Positions 42,198 through 50,977 of a stretch of 64,000 nt of DNA are shown piece by piece (positions within the stretch are counted from its first letter, which is position 1; each line of letters begins with the position of its first letter). The notes below the pieces were generated by a model. That model was given only the letters and a program-made list of their open reading frames with translations. It was not told the DNA's origin and did not search any database. This stretch comes from Nonlabens spongiae (GTDB lineage Bacteria; Bacteroidota; Bacteroidia; Flavobacteriales; Flavobacteriaceae): the NCBI RefSeq assembly GCF_002117125.1, contig NZ_CP019344.1, positions 3,286,501 through 3,350,500 of the forward strand. Direction: 5' to 3'. The position numbers and the translations under genes were made by a program.

Positions 42198-43205
42198 TTA
42201 GTCAGCTTTTTGAATATATTCTTCTACTTTTTCCACCATTTCTTTATTGCCACAAAAGAAGGGTACGCGTTCATGCAGTTCAGAAGGCTTAAGATTCATG
42301 ATACGCTCATAGCCATTACTGGCAGCACCACCAGCTTGTTCTGCTATAAATGCCATAGGATTACATTCATAAAGCAAGCGTAGTTTACCATTATTTGCAA
42401 CCGAACTTTTGGGATACATATAAATACCACCTTTGATGATATTTCTATGTATGTCACTCACTAGACTTCCTATATAACGACTGGTGTAAGGTCGATCTTC
42501 TTCCTCCTTCTGGCAATATTTGATGTAATCCTTCACACCTTGTGGGAAGTGGTTGTAATTTCCTTCATTCACACTATAAATGCGTCCCGTTTCGGGAAAG
42601 GTCATGTTAGGATGCGAGAGATAATATGTTCCCAGCGCTGGATTCAATGTAAAGCCATTCACGCCGTGACCGGTGGTATAAACCAGCATGGTTGAGGTTC
42701 CATAAATAATGTAGCCGGCTGCCACTTGCATATTACCGGGTTGTAAAAAATCTTCCATCTGAACGGGCGTTCCCACGGGAGTAACACGCCTATAAATGGA
42801 GAAAATAGTACCTACAGATACATTGACATCGATATTAGAACTACCGTCAAGTGGATCGATAAGGACCACATATTTATTTTTATTATCACATCGCTGACCC
42901 TCGATAATGATATAATCATCATTTTCCTCACTCGCGATACCACAAACGATCTCCCGATTGGTTAAGGTTTTGATGAACGTGTTATTAGCAAAAACATCAA
43001 GTTTTTGCTGGTCTTCACCCTGAGTATTTACATTTCCAGCACTCCCAGTAATATCTACAAGACCAGCCTTGTTGACCTCGTGGTTCACCATTTTGGCAGC
43101 TAGTCTAATGGAATTGATCAGGCGAGAGAGTTCACCGCTACTGTATTGAAATTCTGCTTGATTCTCGATGATGAATTCACCGAGTGTTTGATTTTTGGTA
43201 GCCAT
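42198..43205 (-). CDS. fbp: Class I fructose-1,6-bisphosphatase
   Basis: 335 residues. Hydrolyses fructose 1,6-bisphosphate in gluconeogenesis. Seen: metal-site acids in [13 protein letters not shown] and [62 protein letters not shown] with GGIYMYP, and [20 protein letters not shown]. All fit class I FBPase. Start at 43205 ([15 protein letters not shown]). Alone on the minus strand, convergent with mdh, sharing the terminator; a link to central carbon flow is natural. Confidence 0.97.
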   Translation of the reverse strand: MATKNQTLGEFIIENQAEFQYSSGELSRLINSIRLAAKMVNHEVNKAGLVDITGSAGNVNTQGEDQQKLDVFANNTFIKTLTNREIVCGIASEENDDYIIIEGQRCDNKNKYVVLIDPLDGSSNIDVNVSVGTIFSIYRRVTPVGTPVQMEDFLQPGNMQVAAGYIIYGTSTMLVYTTGHGVNGFTLNPALGTYYLSHPNMTFPETGRIYSVNEGNYNHFPQGVKDYIKYCQKEEEDRPYTSRYIGSLVSDIHRNIIKGGIYMYPKSSVANNGKLRLLYECNPMAFIAEQAGGAASNGYERIMNLKPSELHERVPFFCGNKEMVEKVEEYIQKAD

Positions 43206-43413
43206 AGTGTCTGTTGATAATGCAAATATGCTATATAAATGACACTTTCTACAACGTTGTAGTGGGTAAATTTCAATGCAATGTTCATTTGTTGAGAATC
43301 TGTGGTTATCACTTAATAATCCTCAAAATTTACTTCTTAACTTGCCGTTTTTATCAAATAGCTCTGGATTTGAGCGGGAGTTTGTTAGTAATCAAAATAT
43401 ACAATAGGGTATT

Positions 43414-44082
43414 ATGTCTTTATTGAAAAATTTATTTTCTCGCTTTCGCGCGGTCGCTGAGCGTAGTCGAAGTGAAAGTGAGAACTCCACAAAAATCCTT
43501 GATGAAGATGATACCATGAAAAAATTTTTAATTGTAGGCTTAGGAAACATAGGTCCTAAGTATGCCGAAACTCGTCATAATATAGGCTTCAAGATTGTAG
43601 ATGAGATCGCATCAATGAAGGAGGCGGCATTTGAAACCAAAAAGCTGGGGGATATTGTGGCAATTAAGCATAAAGGGAAAAGTGTATTACTTCTCAAGCC
43701 TAGTACTTACATGAATCTGAGCGGAAAAGCAATAAAATACTATATGCAGCAAGAAGGCATTGCCATCGATCAGATCTTGGTAATTACTGATGATCTTAAT
43801 TTACCTTTTGGGACGTTGCGCATGAAGGGAAAAGGAACTGATGGTGGTCATAATGGTTTGAAAGACACTCAAATAACGCTTAATACACCAAAATACCCGC
43901 GTTTGAGATTTGGGATTTCAGATGACTTCAGCAAAGGTCGTCAAGTAAATTATGTGCTGGGAGAGTGGAGCGATGAAGAGCGCAAGTCTCTTCCAGAACG
44001 ACTGGATACTGCTGCAAAAATGGCTTTGACCTTCACCCACGCCGGTCTTGCAAATACCATGAATGAATATAACGGGAAGTAA
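43414..44082 (+). CDS. pth: Peptidyl-tRNA hydrolase, with N-terminal extension
   Basis: 222 residues. Releases peptides from stalled peptidyl-tRNA. The catalytic core starts MKKFLIVGLGNIGPKYAETRHNIGF (catalytic His in ETRHNIGF), then LLKPSTYMNLSGKAI, ITDDLNLPFGTLRMKGKGTDGGHNGLK. The gene can start at 43516 (core only), but a 34-residue extension MSLLKNLFSRF...DEDDT is open, and I recall similar short extensions in other flavobacterial Pth, so 43414 is kept. The extension contains a palindrome site (43441-43480), read as RFR...ES, interrupted by a 24-bp REP-like insert that adds eight residues in frame. Confidence 0.9.
   Translation: MSLLKNLFSRFRAVAERSRSESENSTKILDEDDTMKKFLIVGLGNIGPKYAETRHNIGFKIVDEIASMKEAAFETKKLGDIVAIKHKGKSVLLLKPSTYMNLSGKAIKYYMQQEGIAIDQILVITDDLNLPFGTLRMKGKGTDGGHNGLKDTQITLNTPKYPRLRFGISDDFSKGRQVNYVLGEWSDEERKSLPERLDTAAKMALTFTHAGLANTMNEYNGK
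43441..43480. repeat. Palindrome split by an insert, site 13
   Basis: CGCTTTCGC (43441-43449) and GAAAGTG (43474-43480) match the two parts of the 16-bp palindrome with one mismatch, separated by a 24-bp insert. Inside the N-terminal extension of pth. Confidence 0.75.
43450..43473. repeat. 24-bp REP-like insert in pth
   Basis: The insert contains GGTCGCTGAGCG and GTCGAAGT, a pattern I associate with interspersed repeats of flavobacteria. A related GGTCGCT...GTCGACGAAGT stretch lies at 52465-52489. Length is a multiple of three, so the reading frame is kept. Confidence 0.6.
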
Positions 44083-44152
44083 GATTTCCCTAAACAAGAC
44101 CAGCTATTTCTTATAGATAATCATTTACTTTGTTGCAGGAAAAGCAAATCGA

Positions 44153-45088
44153 TTGAATACTTTCAATAATATAAAAGATTACAGACCCAGCAAAGGAGCT
44201 GTAGTTACCATAGGTACTTTTGATGGTTTACATCAAGGCCATCAGAAGATTCTGGACCGTGTACTTGCACGGTCAGAAGGTGATGGACTTACCAGCCTGG
44301 TGCTTACTTTTTTTCCGCATCCCAGGATGGTGTTGCAGCCTGATCATGATCTTAAATTGATCAATACTATTGAAGAACGTAAACAATTACTTGCTGAGTA
44401 CGGTATTGAAAACATCGTAATTCATCCGTTTTCCAAGGAATTCTCTAGAACTACAGCTCAAGAATATGTAGAGGAGATCTTGGTAAAGAAATTCAATGCC
44501 AAGGTTGTTGTCATAGGATATGATCATAGGTTTGGGAGGAATCGCTCTGCCAGTATTAAGGAGCTAAGAGAATATGCTCAAGAATTCAATTTTGAGATTG
44601 TTGAGATTACTAAGGAAGAAGTAGAAGAAGTTGCTGTAAGCAGCACCAAAATACGCAACGCTTTGAACGAGGGCGATGTAGAAACTGCCACCCGCTACTT
44701 GAACCGACCCTTCAGTATACGTGGAACCATTGAGAAAGGAAAGCAGCTGGGAAGAACGATCAATTATCCTACAGCCAACTTAAAAATTGAGGAAAAATAT
44801 AAAATCATTCCAGCAAACGGCGTTTATGTCACCAGTTCAATTATAAATGGTTGCAAGGTCTACGGTATGACTAACGTAGGTGTCAACCCCACAGTTACTG
44901 ACGAGGGGATCAGAAAGATTGAAACCTATTACTTGGATTTTGATCAAGACCTTTACGATTCAGAAATGGAACTGTTTTTCCATCACCGATTAAGAAATGA
45001 GGCTCGATTCAAAGATCTGGAACTTTTGAAAAAAGCGATGCTAAAAGACGAAAATGACACACGCGACTACATCCAGCAAATGGGATAG
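44153..45088 (+). CDS. ribF: Bifunctional riboflavin kinase/FAD synthetase
   Basis: 311 residues. Makes FMN and FAD from riboflavin. FAD synthetase half: VVTIGTFDGLHQGHQKILDR, VIGYDHRFGRNRSASI, EVAVSSTKIRNALNEGDV. Riboflavin kinase half: RGTIEKGKQLGRTINYPTANL, GVYVTSSIINGCKVYGMTNVGVNPT, and IETYYLDFDQDLYDSEMELFF. The start appears to be TTG at 44153, giving MNTFNNIKDYRPSKGAVV; there is no ATG at the right place. The 3' end overlaps the HTTM gene by 35 bp. Confidence 0.95.
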   Translation: MNTFNNIKDYRPSKGAVVTIGTFDGLHQGHQKILDRVLARSEGDGLTSLVLTFFPHPRMVLQPDHDLKLINTIEERKQLLAEYGIENIVIHPFSKEFSRTTAQEYVEEILVKKFNAKVVVIGYDHRFGRNRSASIKELREYAQEFNFEIVEITKEEVEEVAVSSTKIRNALNEGDVETATRYLNRPFSIRGTIEKGKQLGRTINYPTANLKIEEKYKIIPANGVYVTSSIINGCKVYGMTNVGVNPTVTDEGIRKIETYYLDFDQDLYDSEMELFFHHRLRNEARFKDLELLKKAMLKDENDTRDYIQQMG

Positions 45089-46415
45089 ATTGCTGTTTAC
45101 TCAGGTAGATAATTCTGCACTGGTATTGTTCAGGATAATCTATGGTTTGCTGCTCGCAGCAGAGGCTTTTGGGTCCATTGCGCTAGGTGCTGTAGATCGA
45201 CTTTTTATCGAGCCACAATTCACTTTCACGTTTATAGGATTTGACTTTCTGCAGCCTTTGCCTGGTTTTGGAATGTACACTTTGTACAGTTTGATGGGAA
45301 TAGCTGGTCTTATGATCATGGTGGGCTGGAAGTATAGAACAGCGATCATTTTTTATTCCATAGCTTGGGCTTATGTCTATCTACTGCAAAAATCCAGCTA
45401 CAACAACCACTGCTACCTGATCATGCTGCTCAACTTCTTGATGGTGTATCTGCCAGCGCACCGGTCGGCGTCGATAGATGCGTGGCGCAATCCAGAGATA
45501 CGCAAAGAATTTATGTCGCGCTGGATCTACTTTTTTATCATAGGTTTTCTATTCATTATTTATTCTTATGCCAGCGTTGCTAAGTTTTATCCTGACTGGC
45601 TGGACGGCTCGTTTCCTAAATACTTGATGTCCACCAGAGGAAAGAATTTTGATATTCTGCAAAATGAATGGGCGCACATTTCCATATTGTATTTTGGGTT
45701 ATTTTTTGACTTATTGATTATTCCCTTTCTATTATGGAAACGCACCCGATGGATAGCGGTGGTGGCCTCTTTATTCTTTCACTTGTTTAACAGTGTGGTT
45801 TTTCAGATCGGTATATTTCCATACCTCGCATTGTCATTTTTATTGTTTTTCTTCACGACAGAAACCATTCACAAAAGATTGATCTGGAAGAAGACCTATT
45901 ACAAGGCCCGCGAGATTATTGTCCCCAAAAGCAAGAACATTATTATTTTCTGCTCCACTGGATTTTTGCTCGTCATGCTGTTATTACCCTTGAGACACTG
46001 GATCATAGAAGATGATGTGCTATGGACAGAAGAAGGTCACCGCTTGAGTTGGCGCATGATGTTGCGCAGTCGTAGTGGCAGAACAACTTATTATGTGGTG
46101 GATAAGGCCACCCAAGAACGTACGAGAATTAAGTTAAGCGATTATCTTACCGAGAAACAAAGCCGATCGGCTCAGAGCAAGCCTGATTTTATCTGGCAAT
46201 TTGCTCAAAAGCTTGAAGAAATCTACGCTGCAAAAGGTCAGGATATTGAGGTCTACGTGAAAAGCCGAGTCTCTATTAATGGAAGACGCTACAGTCCATT
46301 TATCGATCCCGAGGTAGACCTTGCTGCCGAAGAATGGGATCATTTCAAGCACCACGACTGGATTCTTCCCTCTCCACTCTATGTTGAGGAAGAGTCGGTG
46401 CTATCCATGCAATGA
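45054..46415 (+). CDS. HTTM domain membrane protein
   Basis: 453 residues. N-terminal HTTM (vitamin-K-dependent gamma-carboxylase-like) domain with several membrane helices: ALVLFRIIYGLLLAAEAFGS, FGMYTLYSLMGIAGLMIMVG, YKYRT-like turn, KSSYNNHCYLIMLLNFLMVY with the conserved NN..YL, and later FFHLFNSVVFQIGIFPYLAL. The C-terminal soluble part is beta-rich and Arg-rich (RLSWRMMLRSRSGRTTYYVV, GRRYSPFIDPEVDLA). Bacterial members have no proven carboxylase role. The ATG overlaps ribF by 35 bp, so the pair is co-translated. Confidence 0.88.
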   Translation: MTHATTSSKWDRLLFTQVDNSALVLFRIIYGLLLAAEAFGSIALGAVDRLFIEPQFTFTFIGFDFLQPLPGFGMYTLYSLMGIAGLMIMVGWKYRTAIIFYSIAWAYVYLLQKSSYNNHCYLIMLLNFLMVYLPAHRSASIDAWRNPEIRKEFMSRWIYFFIIGFLFIIYSYASVAKFYPDWLDGSFPKYLMSTRGKNFDILQNEWAHISILYFGLFFDLLIIPFLLWKRTRWIAVVASLFFHLFNSVVFQIGIFPYLALSFLLFFFTTETIHKRLIWKKTYYKAREIIVPKSKNIIIFCSTGFLLVMLLLPLRHWIIEDDVLWTEEGHRLSWRMMLRSRSGRTTYYVVDKATQERTRIKLSDYLTEKQSRSAQSKPDFIWQFAQKLEEIYAAKGQDIEVYVKSRVSINGRRYSPFIDPEVDLAAEEWDHFKHHDWILPSPLYVEEESVLSMQ

Positions 46416-46719
46416 AAGATTTTACAAGAGCTTCGAGAACCTCGTACCTTATAAATTATCTTTTATCTAATTTTCCTTATTAGCATTCGGACTTCGAGAG
46501 CCTCAGACCTCGCGTTGAACTTCTTATTTCTGATCTCTTATTTCTGATCTGTTATTTTCCGAGTTCGGGCTTCGAGAACCGCAGCCCTCGCAGTATCTCA
46601 CCAATCTCTAATTTGTAATTTCTCACTATCTCTAAAGCATTCTTTCAATTTGCCATGGCAGCATTGGCATATCGTTGCTGATATTCCTAATTTTACCCAC
46701 TTATTCTAGAACAGACTCC
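46416..46719. other. 304-bp repeat-rich intergenic region upstream of serS
   Basis: No gene. It carries three copies of a CTTCGAGAnCC element at 46431, 46492 and 46570, each followed by a CTCG or CTCGC motif, and a 14-bp tandem TTATTTCTGATCTC/G at 46524-46551 with a partial third unit. The last 100 bp are AT-rich and may hold the serS promoter, but I cannot define it. Confidence 0.6.
46524..46560. repeat. 14-bp tandem repeat
   Basis: TTATTTCTGATCTC and TTATTTCTGATCTG followed by a partial TTATTTTCC, a period of twice seven. Confidence 0.75.
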
Positions 46720-47991
46720 ATGTTACAAATTGCCGAGATACGTGAGCATAAAGACGCTTTCGCGAAAGCGTTACAAAAAAGAAACATAGACGCCAAATTA
46801 ATGCTGGAAAGTGCCATAACCATTGATGAGAAACGTCGTGGTTTGCAGGCAGAACTTGATGAAACCCTTGCCCAAAGCAACAAGATTTCAAAGCAGATAG
46901 GCGAGTTGTTCAAATCTGGGAAACCTCAAGAAGCTAACGAGCTGAAGGCCCAAACCGGCGAGTTGAAGGAGCGTTCAAAGGTTTTGAGCGAGGAACTCAA
47001 CAAAGCAGTAGAAGAATTACAGGTGGTTCTTTATAACATTCCCAATATTCCTCAAGAATCAGTCCCTGCTGGGAATAGCGATGAGGATAATGAGGTGGTT
47101 TCTGAACACGGCGAGGTGCCTGAGCTCCATGCGGGCGCACAACCTCATTGGGAGCTGGTCAAAAAATACGACATCATCGATTTTGAATTGGGGAACAAGA
47201 TAACCGGAGCTGGCTTTCCCGTCTACAAAAATAAGGGAGCGCGATTGCAACGTGCGTTGATCAATTATTTTCTAGATAAAAACACCGAAGCAGGTTACCA
47301 AGAAATGCAGGTGCCTCATTTAGTGAATGAAGCAAGTGGTTATGGTACGGGTCAGCTTCCAGATAAAGAAGGGCAAATGTATCATGTAGGGAATGAAGAT
47401 CTCTATTTAATCCCAACGGCTGAGGTGCCTATAACAAATTTATACAGAGGAGACTTGTTAGAAGAGGCAGATCTACCTATTGCAATGACGGGTTACACAC
47501 CTTGTTTCAGACGTGAGGCTGGAAGTTATGGGAGCGATGTGCGAGGCTTGAATAGATTGCACCAGTTTGATAAAGTAGAAATTTTGCGCATCGAGCATCC
47601 CGATAAAAGTGATGGAGCGCTAGATGCCATGGTGGTGCATGTGAAAGGGATTCTAGATGAATTAAAGCTGCCCTATAGAATCTTGAGATTATGCGGCGGT
47701 GATTTAGGATTTACATCTACATTAACTTATGATTTTGAAATCTACAGCACGGCACAACAAAAATGGCTAGAAGTGAGTAGCGTGTCCAATTTTAAAACCT
47801 TTCAGGCTAACAGACTTAAACTAAGATTCAGAAATGGAAAAAAGGGCACGGAACTCGCGCATACGCTTAACGGTAGTGCCTTAGCTTTGCCACGTATCCT
47901 CGCTGGAATTTTAGAGAATTATCAGCGTGAGGACGGTATTGAAATCCCTGAAGTTTTAAGGCCCTATTGTGGTTTTGACAAGATTTCTTGA
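46720..47991 (+). CDS. serS: Serine--tRNA ligase
   Basis: 423 residues from MLQIAEIREHKDAFAKALQK. N-terminal tRNA-binding coiled coil (about 25-110); class II catalytic core with motif 2 TPCFRREAGSYGSDVRGLNR, IPTAEVPITNLY, and motif 3 HTLNGSALALPRILAGILENYQ. The frame is open to 46675 but that extension is not conserved. Palindrome site 14 encodes AFAKAL in the N-terminal helix, where other SerRS have variable residues. A hairpin terminator follows at 48023. Confidence 0.97.
   Translation: MLQIAEIREHKDAFAKALQKRNIDAKLMLESAITIDEKRRGLQAELDETLAQSNKISKQIGELFKSGKPQEANELKAQTGELKERSKVLSEELNKAVEELQVVLYNIPNIPQESVPAGNSDEDNEVVSEHGEVPELHAGAQPHWELVKKYDIIDFELGNKITGAGFPVYKNKGARLQRALINYFLDKNTEAGYQEMQVPHLVNEASGYGTGQLPDKEGQMYHVGNEDLYLIPTAEVPITNLYRGDLLEEADLPIAMTGYTPCFRREAGSYGSDVRGLNRLHQFDKVEILRIEHPDKSDGALDAMVVHVKGILDELKLPYRILRLCGGDLGFTSTLTYDFEIYSTAQQKWLEVSSVSNFKTFQANRLKLRFRNGKKGTELAHTLNGSALALPRILAGILENYQREDGIEIPEVLRPYCGFDKIS
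46755..46770. repeat. Palindrome CGCTTTCGCGAAAGCG, site 14
   Basis: Perfect copy inside serS, read as AFAKA in the N-terminal helical arm. Confidence 0.95.
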
Positions 47992-48022
47992 TCACTCTCA
48001 CAAGTTATTAATTATTTCCATT

Positions 48023-48054
48023 ACCTCTTTTCTGATTTCAGGGAAGAGGTTTTT
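48023..48054 (+). terminator. Intrinsic terminator of serS
   Basis: ACCTCTT (48023-48029) pairs with AAGAGGT (48044-48050), followed by TTTT. Confidence 0.75.
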
Positions 48055-48131
48055 GATTTTACGTATTAAGATCCGTAGAAAATCTTCCTCTCAATTAAAC
48101 TATCTTTCCGTTTATCAGTCTTAGTTAATGT

Positions 48132-48680
48132 ATGTCGTCCATCGCAGAGCAAGATCTTCTTGATAAATTGCGTGATCCTGATCAATTTGAGTCGGGATTT
48201 TCCTTGCTGGTAAAAAAATACAGCGAGCAGATGTACTGGCAAATCAGGAAGATTGTAATAACCCACGAAGATGCAGATGATGTCCTGCAACAAGTATTCA
48301 TCAAAGTTTTCAAGGGCTTCAAAAACTTTAAGGGTGACAGTAAGTTAAGCACCTGGCTTTACCGTATCTGCTATAATGAAAGCATGACGCATCTCAAGAA
48401 GAAGTCGCGACAGCTACAACTTTCTGACGGCGAGATGTTGCAGCGACTCACGGAGAATCTAGAGGCAGACGTCTATTTCACTGGAGATAAAATTCAAATT
48501 GAACTTCAGAAAGCACTCGCTCAGCTTCCAGATCGACAGCGTGAGGTTTTTAACATGAGATATTTTGACGATCTTAAGTTTCAAGAAATTGCGGAGATTC
48601 TAAATCTCACTGAGGGTGCAGTAAAAAGTAGCTATCACCACGCAGCAAACAAAGTCAAAGAATTTATAACCAGCGATTAA
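48132..48680 (+). CDS. ECF-type RNA polymerase sigma factor
   Basis: 182 residues. Region 2: FSLLVKKYSEQMYWQIRKIV with DADDVLQQVFIKVFKGFKNF and STWLYRICYNESM. Region 4: ALAQLPDRQREVFNMRYFDDLKFQEIAEILNLTEGAVKSSYHHA. Sigma-70 ECF family. It heads an operon with a one-helix membrane protein, which is probably an anti-sigma factor, and a periplasmic Spy/CpxP-like protein. This suggests an envelope-stress response, by inference. Start ATG 48132. Confidence 0.93.
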   Translation: MSSIAEQDLLDKLRDPDQFESGFSLLVKKYSEQMYWQIRKIVITHEDADDVLQQVFIKVFKGFKNFKGDSKLSTWLYRICYNESMTHLKKKSRQLQLSDGEMLQRLTENLEADVYFTGDKIQIELQKALAQLPDRQREVFNMRYFDDLKFQEIAEILNLTEGAVKSSYHHAANKVKEFITSD

Positions 48681-48710
48681 ACCTTTTGAACAAACTACAG
48701 TCATAATAGT

Positions 48711-49307
48711 ATGTCAACCAGAGATAAGCATAATAAGATAGGTTTTGAAACGCCAGAGGGTTATTTTGATCGCCTTGCAGATCGCATGATTAAAAAATCA
48801 TGGAAGGCGGCTGATCAGATAGACTCTGCTGGATTTCAAGTGCCTGATGGTTATTTTGAGAAGCTGAACGATCGAGTGATGCAAAATGTTCAGTCGAGCG
48901 GTTTGGATCAGGACAAACTTCCAGCAGAAAAAGACGCTAAAGTCGTTCAACTGATTACGATCGATCATAGTAGATCTTCAGAACAATCTGAGAAAGTCGG
49001 GAAGAAGTCGATTGGAAATTTATTATATGAATACGCCTTACCTATTATAGGTACTGCAGCCGCCATAGTGGCCCTAATTACAATAAATGGGGGAGAAGGC
49101 TCTCCACAAGATGCTAGCCTAGATTCCGATGCACTTTCAACTTATGTCTACAACCTTGATGATTATCTAGATCCAGAAACTGTCGATATTTTATATGATG
49201 ATGCGATCGTTCTGGACGATATAGACGCAAGTTTGGATATAGATGATGCGGCCTTGATGGATTATCTAGTTAGTGAAATGGACATGAATCAAATACTTTC
49301 AGAATGA
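48711..49307 (+). CDS. Single-pass membrane protein, probable anti-sigma factor
   Basis: 198 residues. The N-terminal cytoplasmic part (1-105) has two related GFETPEGYFDRLADRM / GFQVPDGYFEKLNDRV segments, a repeat seen in flavobacterial proteins beside ECF sigma genes as I recall. One membrane helix follows at about 115-130 (YALPIIGTAAAIVALITING), then an acidic Asp-rich periplasmic tail. Position 30 bp after a sigma gene and this topology suggest an anti-sigma factor; no zinc-binding HxxxCxxC is visible, so it is not a classic ZAS protein. Confidence 0.65.
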   Translation: MSTRDKHNKIGFETPEGYFDRLADRMIKKSWKAADQIDSAGFQVPDGYFEKLNDRVMQNVQSSGLDQDKLPAEKDAKVVQLITIDHSRSSEQSEKVGKKSIGNLLYEYALPIIGTAAAIVALITINGGEGSPQDASLDSDALSTYVYNLDDYLDPETVDILYDDAIVLDDIDASLDIDDAALMDYLVSEMDMNQILSE

Positions 49308-49897
49308 AAACATATTTTTTTAAATCAGTCATATTCTTTTGCTTTTTAAGCTCAGTTTCATTCATGTTCTCTCAAAATCCTAAGCTTATTAAACAAGTGG
49401 AGCGTGATGTGAAAGAAATTCATGAAAAGATAAAAACTTTACATGTAGCTCACATTACTGCGGAGCTGGAACTCACAGAGAGTGAAGCACAGGAATTCTG
49501 GCCGGTTTATAACAAGATGCGAGAAGAAGACCGGCAGATTGATCATGAGAAACGTGACCTCATGAGAGAAATAGATCGTAATTATAGTTCCATGACTAAT
49601 GCGCAGGCTAAGTCATACCTAGAGAAATATAAAGCGCTGGAACGACGAGAAGCTGCTGCTGAATTCTCAGAATATCATGAACGCATCATCGATATAGTAG
49701 GAATAAAGCGTTTCTTTAAGCTTAAGAAGGCCGATTATGATTTCAGGCGTAAAATGTTGAGAAAATTCAAGAGCAAACGGGATAAAAGAACCGGCTTTAT
49801 CAACGACCGAATCCAAGAGCATAAGCTCGAAGCTCAAAAGCGCCGTGATCTCTTGATGGAAAAGCGAGATAGTCTCAAGGTAGTTCGGGAGAGCTAA
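49304..49897 (+). CDS. Spy/CpxP-like periplasmic helical protein
   Basis: 197 residues. Signal peptide MKTYFFKSVIFFCFLSSVSFMFSQ, then an all-helical highly charged chain: HITAELELTESEAQEFWPVYNKMREEDRQ is reminiscent of the LTxxQ-type repeat in Spy and CpxP (here LTESEAQEFW). A long basic C-terminal coil ends SLKVVRES. It overlaps the preceding membrane protein by 4 bp. A periplasmic chaperone or sensor under control of the ECF sigma is a reasonable inference. Confidence 0.7.
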   Translation: MKTYFFKSVIFFCFLSSVSFMFSQNPKLIKQVERDVKEIHEKIKTLHVAHITAELELTESEAQEFWPVYNKMREEDRQIDHEKRDLMREIDRNYSSMTNAQAKSYLEKYKALERREAAAEFSEYHERIIDIVGIKRFFKLKKADYDFRRKMLRKFKSKRDKRTGFINDRIQEHKLEAQKRRDLLMEKRDSLKVVRES

Positions 49898-50001
49898 CTC
49901 AAAAACCGATTTCTGAAGGGGCAGTCCTAATTATCTTTTAGCGCTCAGAAGGTCAAATTTTCCATCTTCTTTTTATTTTTGATCTTAAAATGATAACGGT
50001 T

Positions 50002-50343
50002 ATGCGCATATTTTTGATTTCAGTATTTTGTTTGAGTCTCTTCTCATGCAATCAGCAGGAGGCTGAGAAGAAAGAAGATGTAGTCTTGGATAAAGTGGCA
50101 TCTAGTGATACATATGAGAAGTATGTAGCTGCTTATAACGATTATAAATCTTGTAAGGAAGAGCGCCCACAGCTCACTCAAGATTACATGGATAAGAAGA
50201 TCACGGCAGAGGAGTTCCGTGAGCGATTAAAAGTAAATGGCAAAGCTTGCAACATCAAGCGTGACATCTACAATCGATACTACCGTTTGCTTCAGGCCGA
50301 GTTTGATAAAGAGGCCGAAGCTTATAAAATCAACGAGGAGTAA
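50002..50343 (+). CDS. Small hypothetical lipoprotein
   Basis: 113 residues from ATG 50002; an in-frame ATG at 49990 would add four residues. Signal MRIFLISVFCLSLFSC with lipobox Cys16, then a charged helical chain (SSDTYEKYVAAYNDYKSCKE, ITAEEFRERLKVNGKACNIK) with two Cys that could form a disulfide. Not recognised. It follows the Spy-like gene by about 100 bp and may belong to the same response. Convergent with the DUF4230 gene, whose stop is 2 bp away. Confidence 0.65.
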   Translation: MRIFLISVFCLSLFSCNQQEAEKKEDVVLDKVASSDTYEKYVAAYNDYKSCKEERPQLTQDYMDKKITAEEFRERLKVNGKACNIKRDIYNRYYRLLQAEFDKEAEAYKINEE

Positions 50344-50344
50344 A

Positions 50345-50977
50345 TTAATCCAAGAACGATTTTAATTCTTTTGTGCTGTTGATGTTCTCACCATTATAAA
50401 CGAGCCTCCAGCCCATAGATTTTGATAGGACATAAATATTGCTCAGTTCAGACAATAGTCGGTTCTGGGCATTATTCATTTCTGGATCAGCGAGTACTTC
50501 CATTCTGATTTTTTCTGTTATTCCCTTTTTTACCTTATTGTAATCCTGAGCGCTGAATTTATTAAGCGGATAATCCTTCACATCGTAGAATCTGATATCT
50601 GGATTGATACTTATTTCAGGTGGTGGTAATTGCGTAAGGTGGATCGTTTTGTTCTCGGGATCCAATTCGTATTTGAGTTGCCTGAGGTCGTAAGAAATCT
50701 GCGCTTTTGCCTCTGATATGATGAGTGCTCTTTTTGGCACGCCAAAGACATCCCAGTAATCCCACCCAAACTGTCTGGTATTTTCATAAGAAAAAACTTT
50801 AGCGTACTGAATCTCGGTCACAACAAGTTTGCTTGTGTGCTCGATTTGCTTTTGTAACAGACTCGTTTGTTCTATCAGGCGACCCTCATCCTGTCGACTT
50901 TTTAACCAGCTGGAGACACCATAAAATGCTACTGCGACTAATACGACAAACAGTATAAACTTCAGCTTTCTACTCAT
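50345..50977 (-). CDS. DUF4230 membrane-anchored protein
   Basis: 210 residues. N-terminal anchor LKFILFVVLVAVAFYGVSSWL, then a coiled segment and the DUF4230 core: TSKLVVTEIQYAKVFSYEN, RALIISEAKAQISYDLRQLKYELDPENKTIHLTQLPPPEI. Role unknown. The ATG overlaps the stop of the GSCFA gene by 4 bp. The end nearly touches the opposing lipoprotein gene, with no terminator visible between them. Confidence 0.85.
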   Translation of the reverse strand: MSRKLKFILFVVLVAVAFYGVSSWLKSRQDEGRLIEQTSLLQKQIEHTSKLVVTEIQYAKVFSYENTRQFGWDYWDVFGVPKRALIISEAKAQISYDLRQLKYELDPENKTIHLTQLPPPEISINPDIRFYDVKDYPLNKFSAQDYNKVKKGITEKIRMEVLADPEMNNAQNRLLSELSNIYVLSKSMGWRLVYNGENINSTKELKSFLD

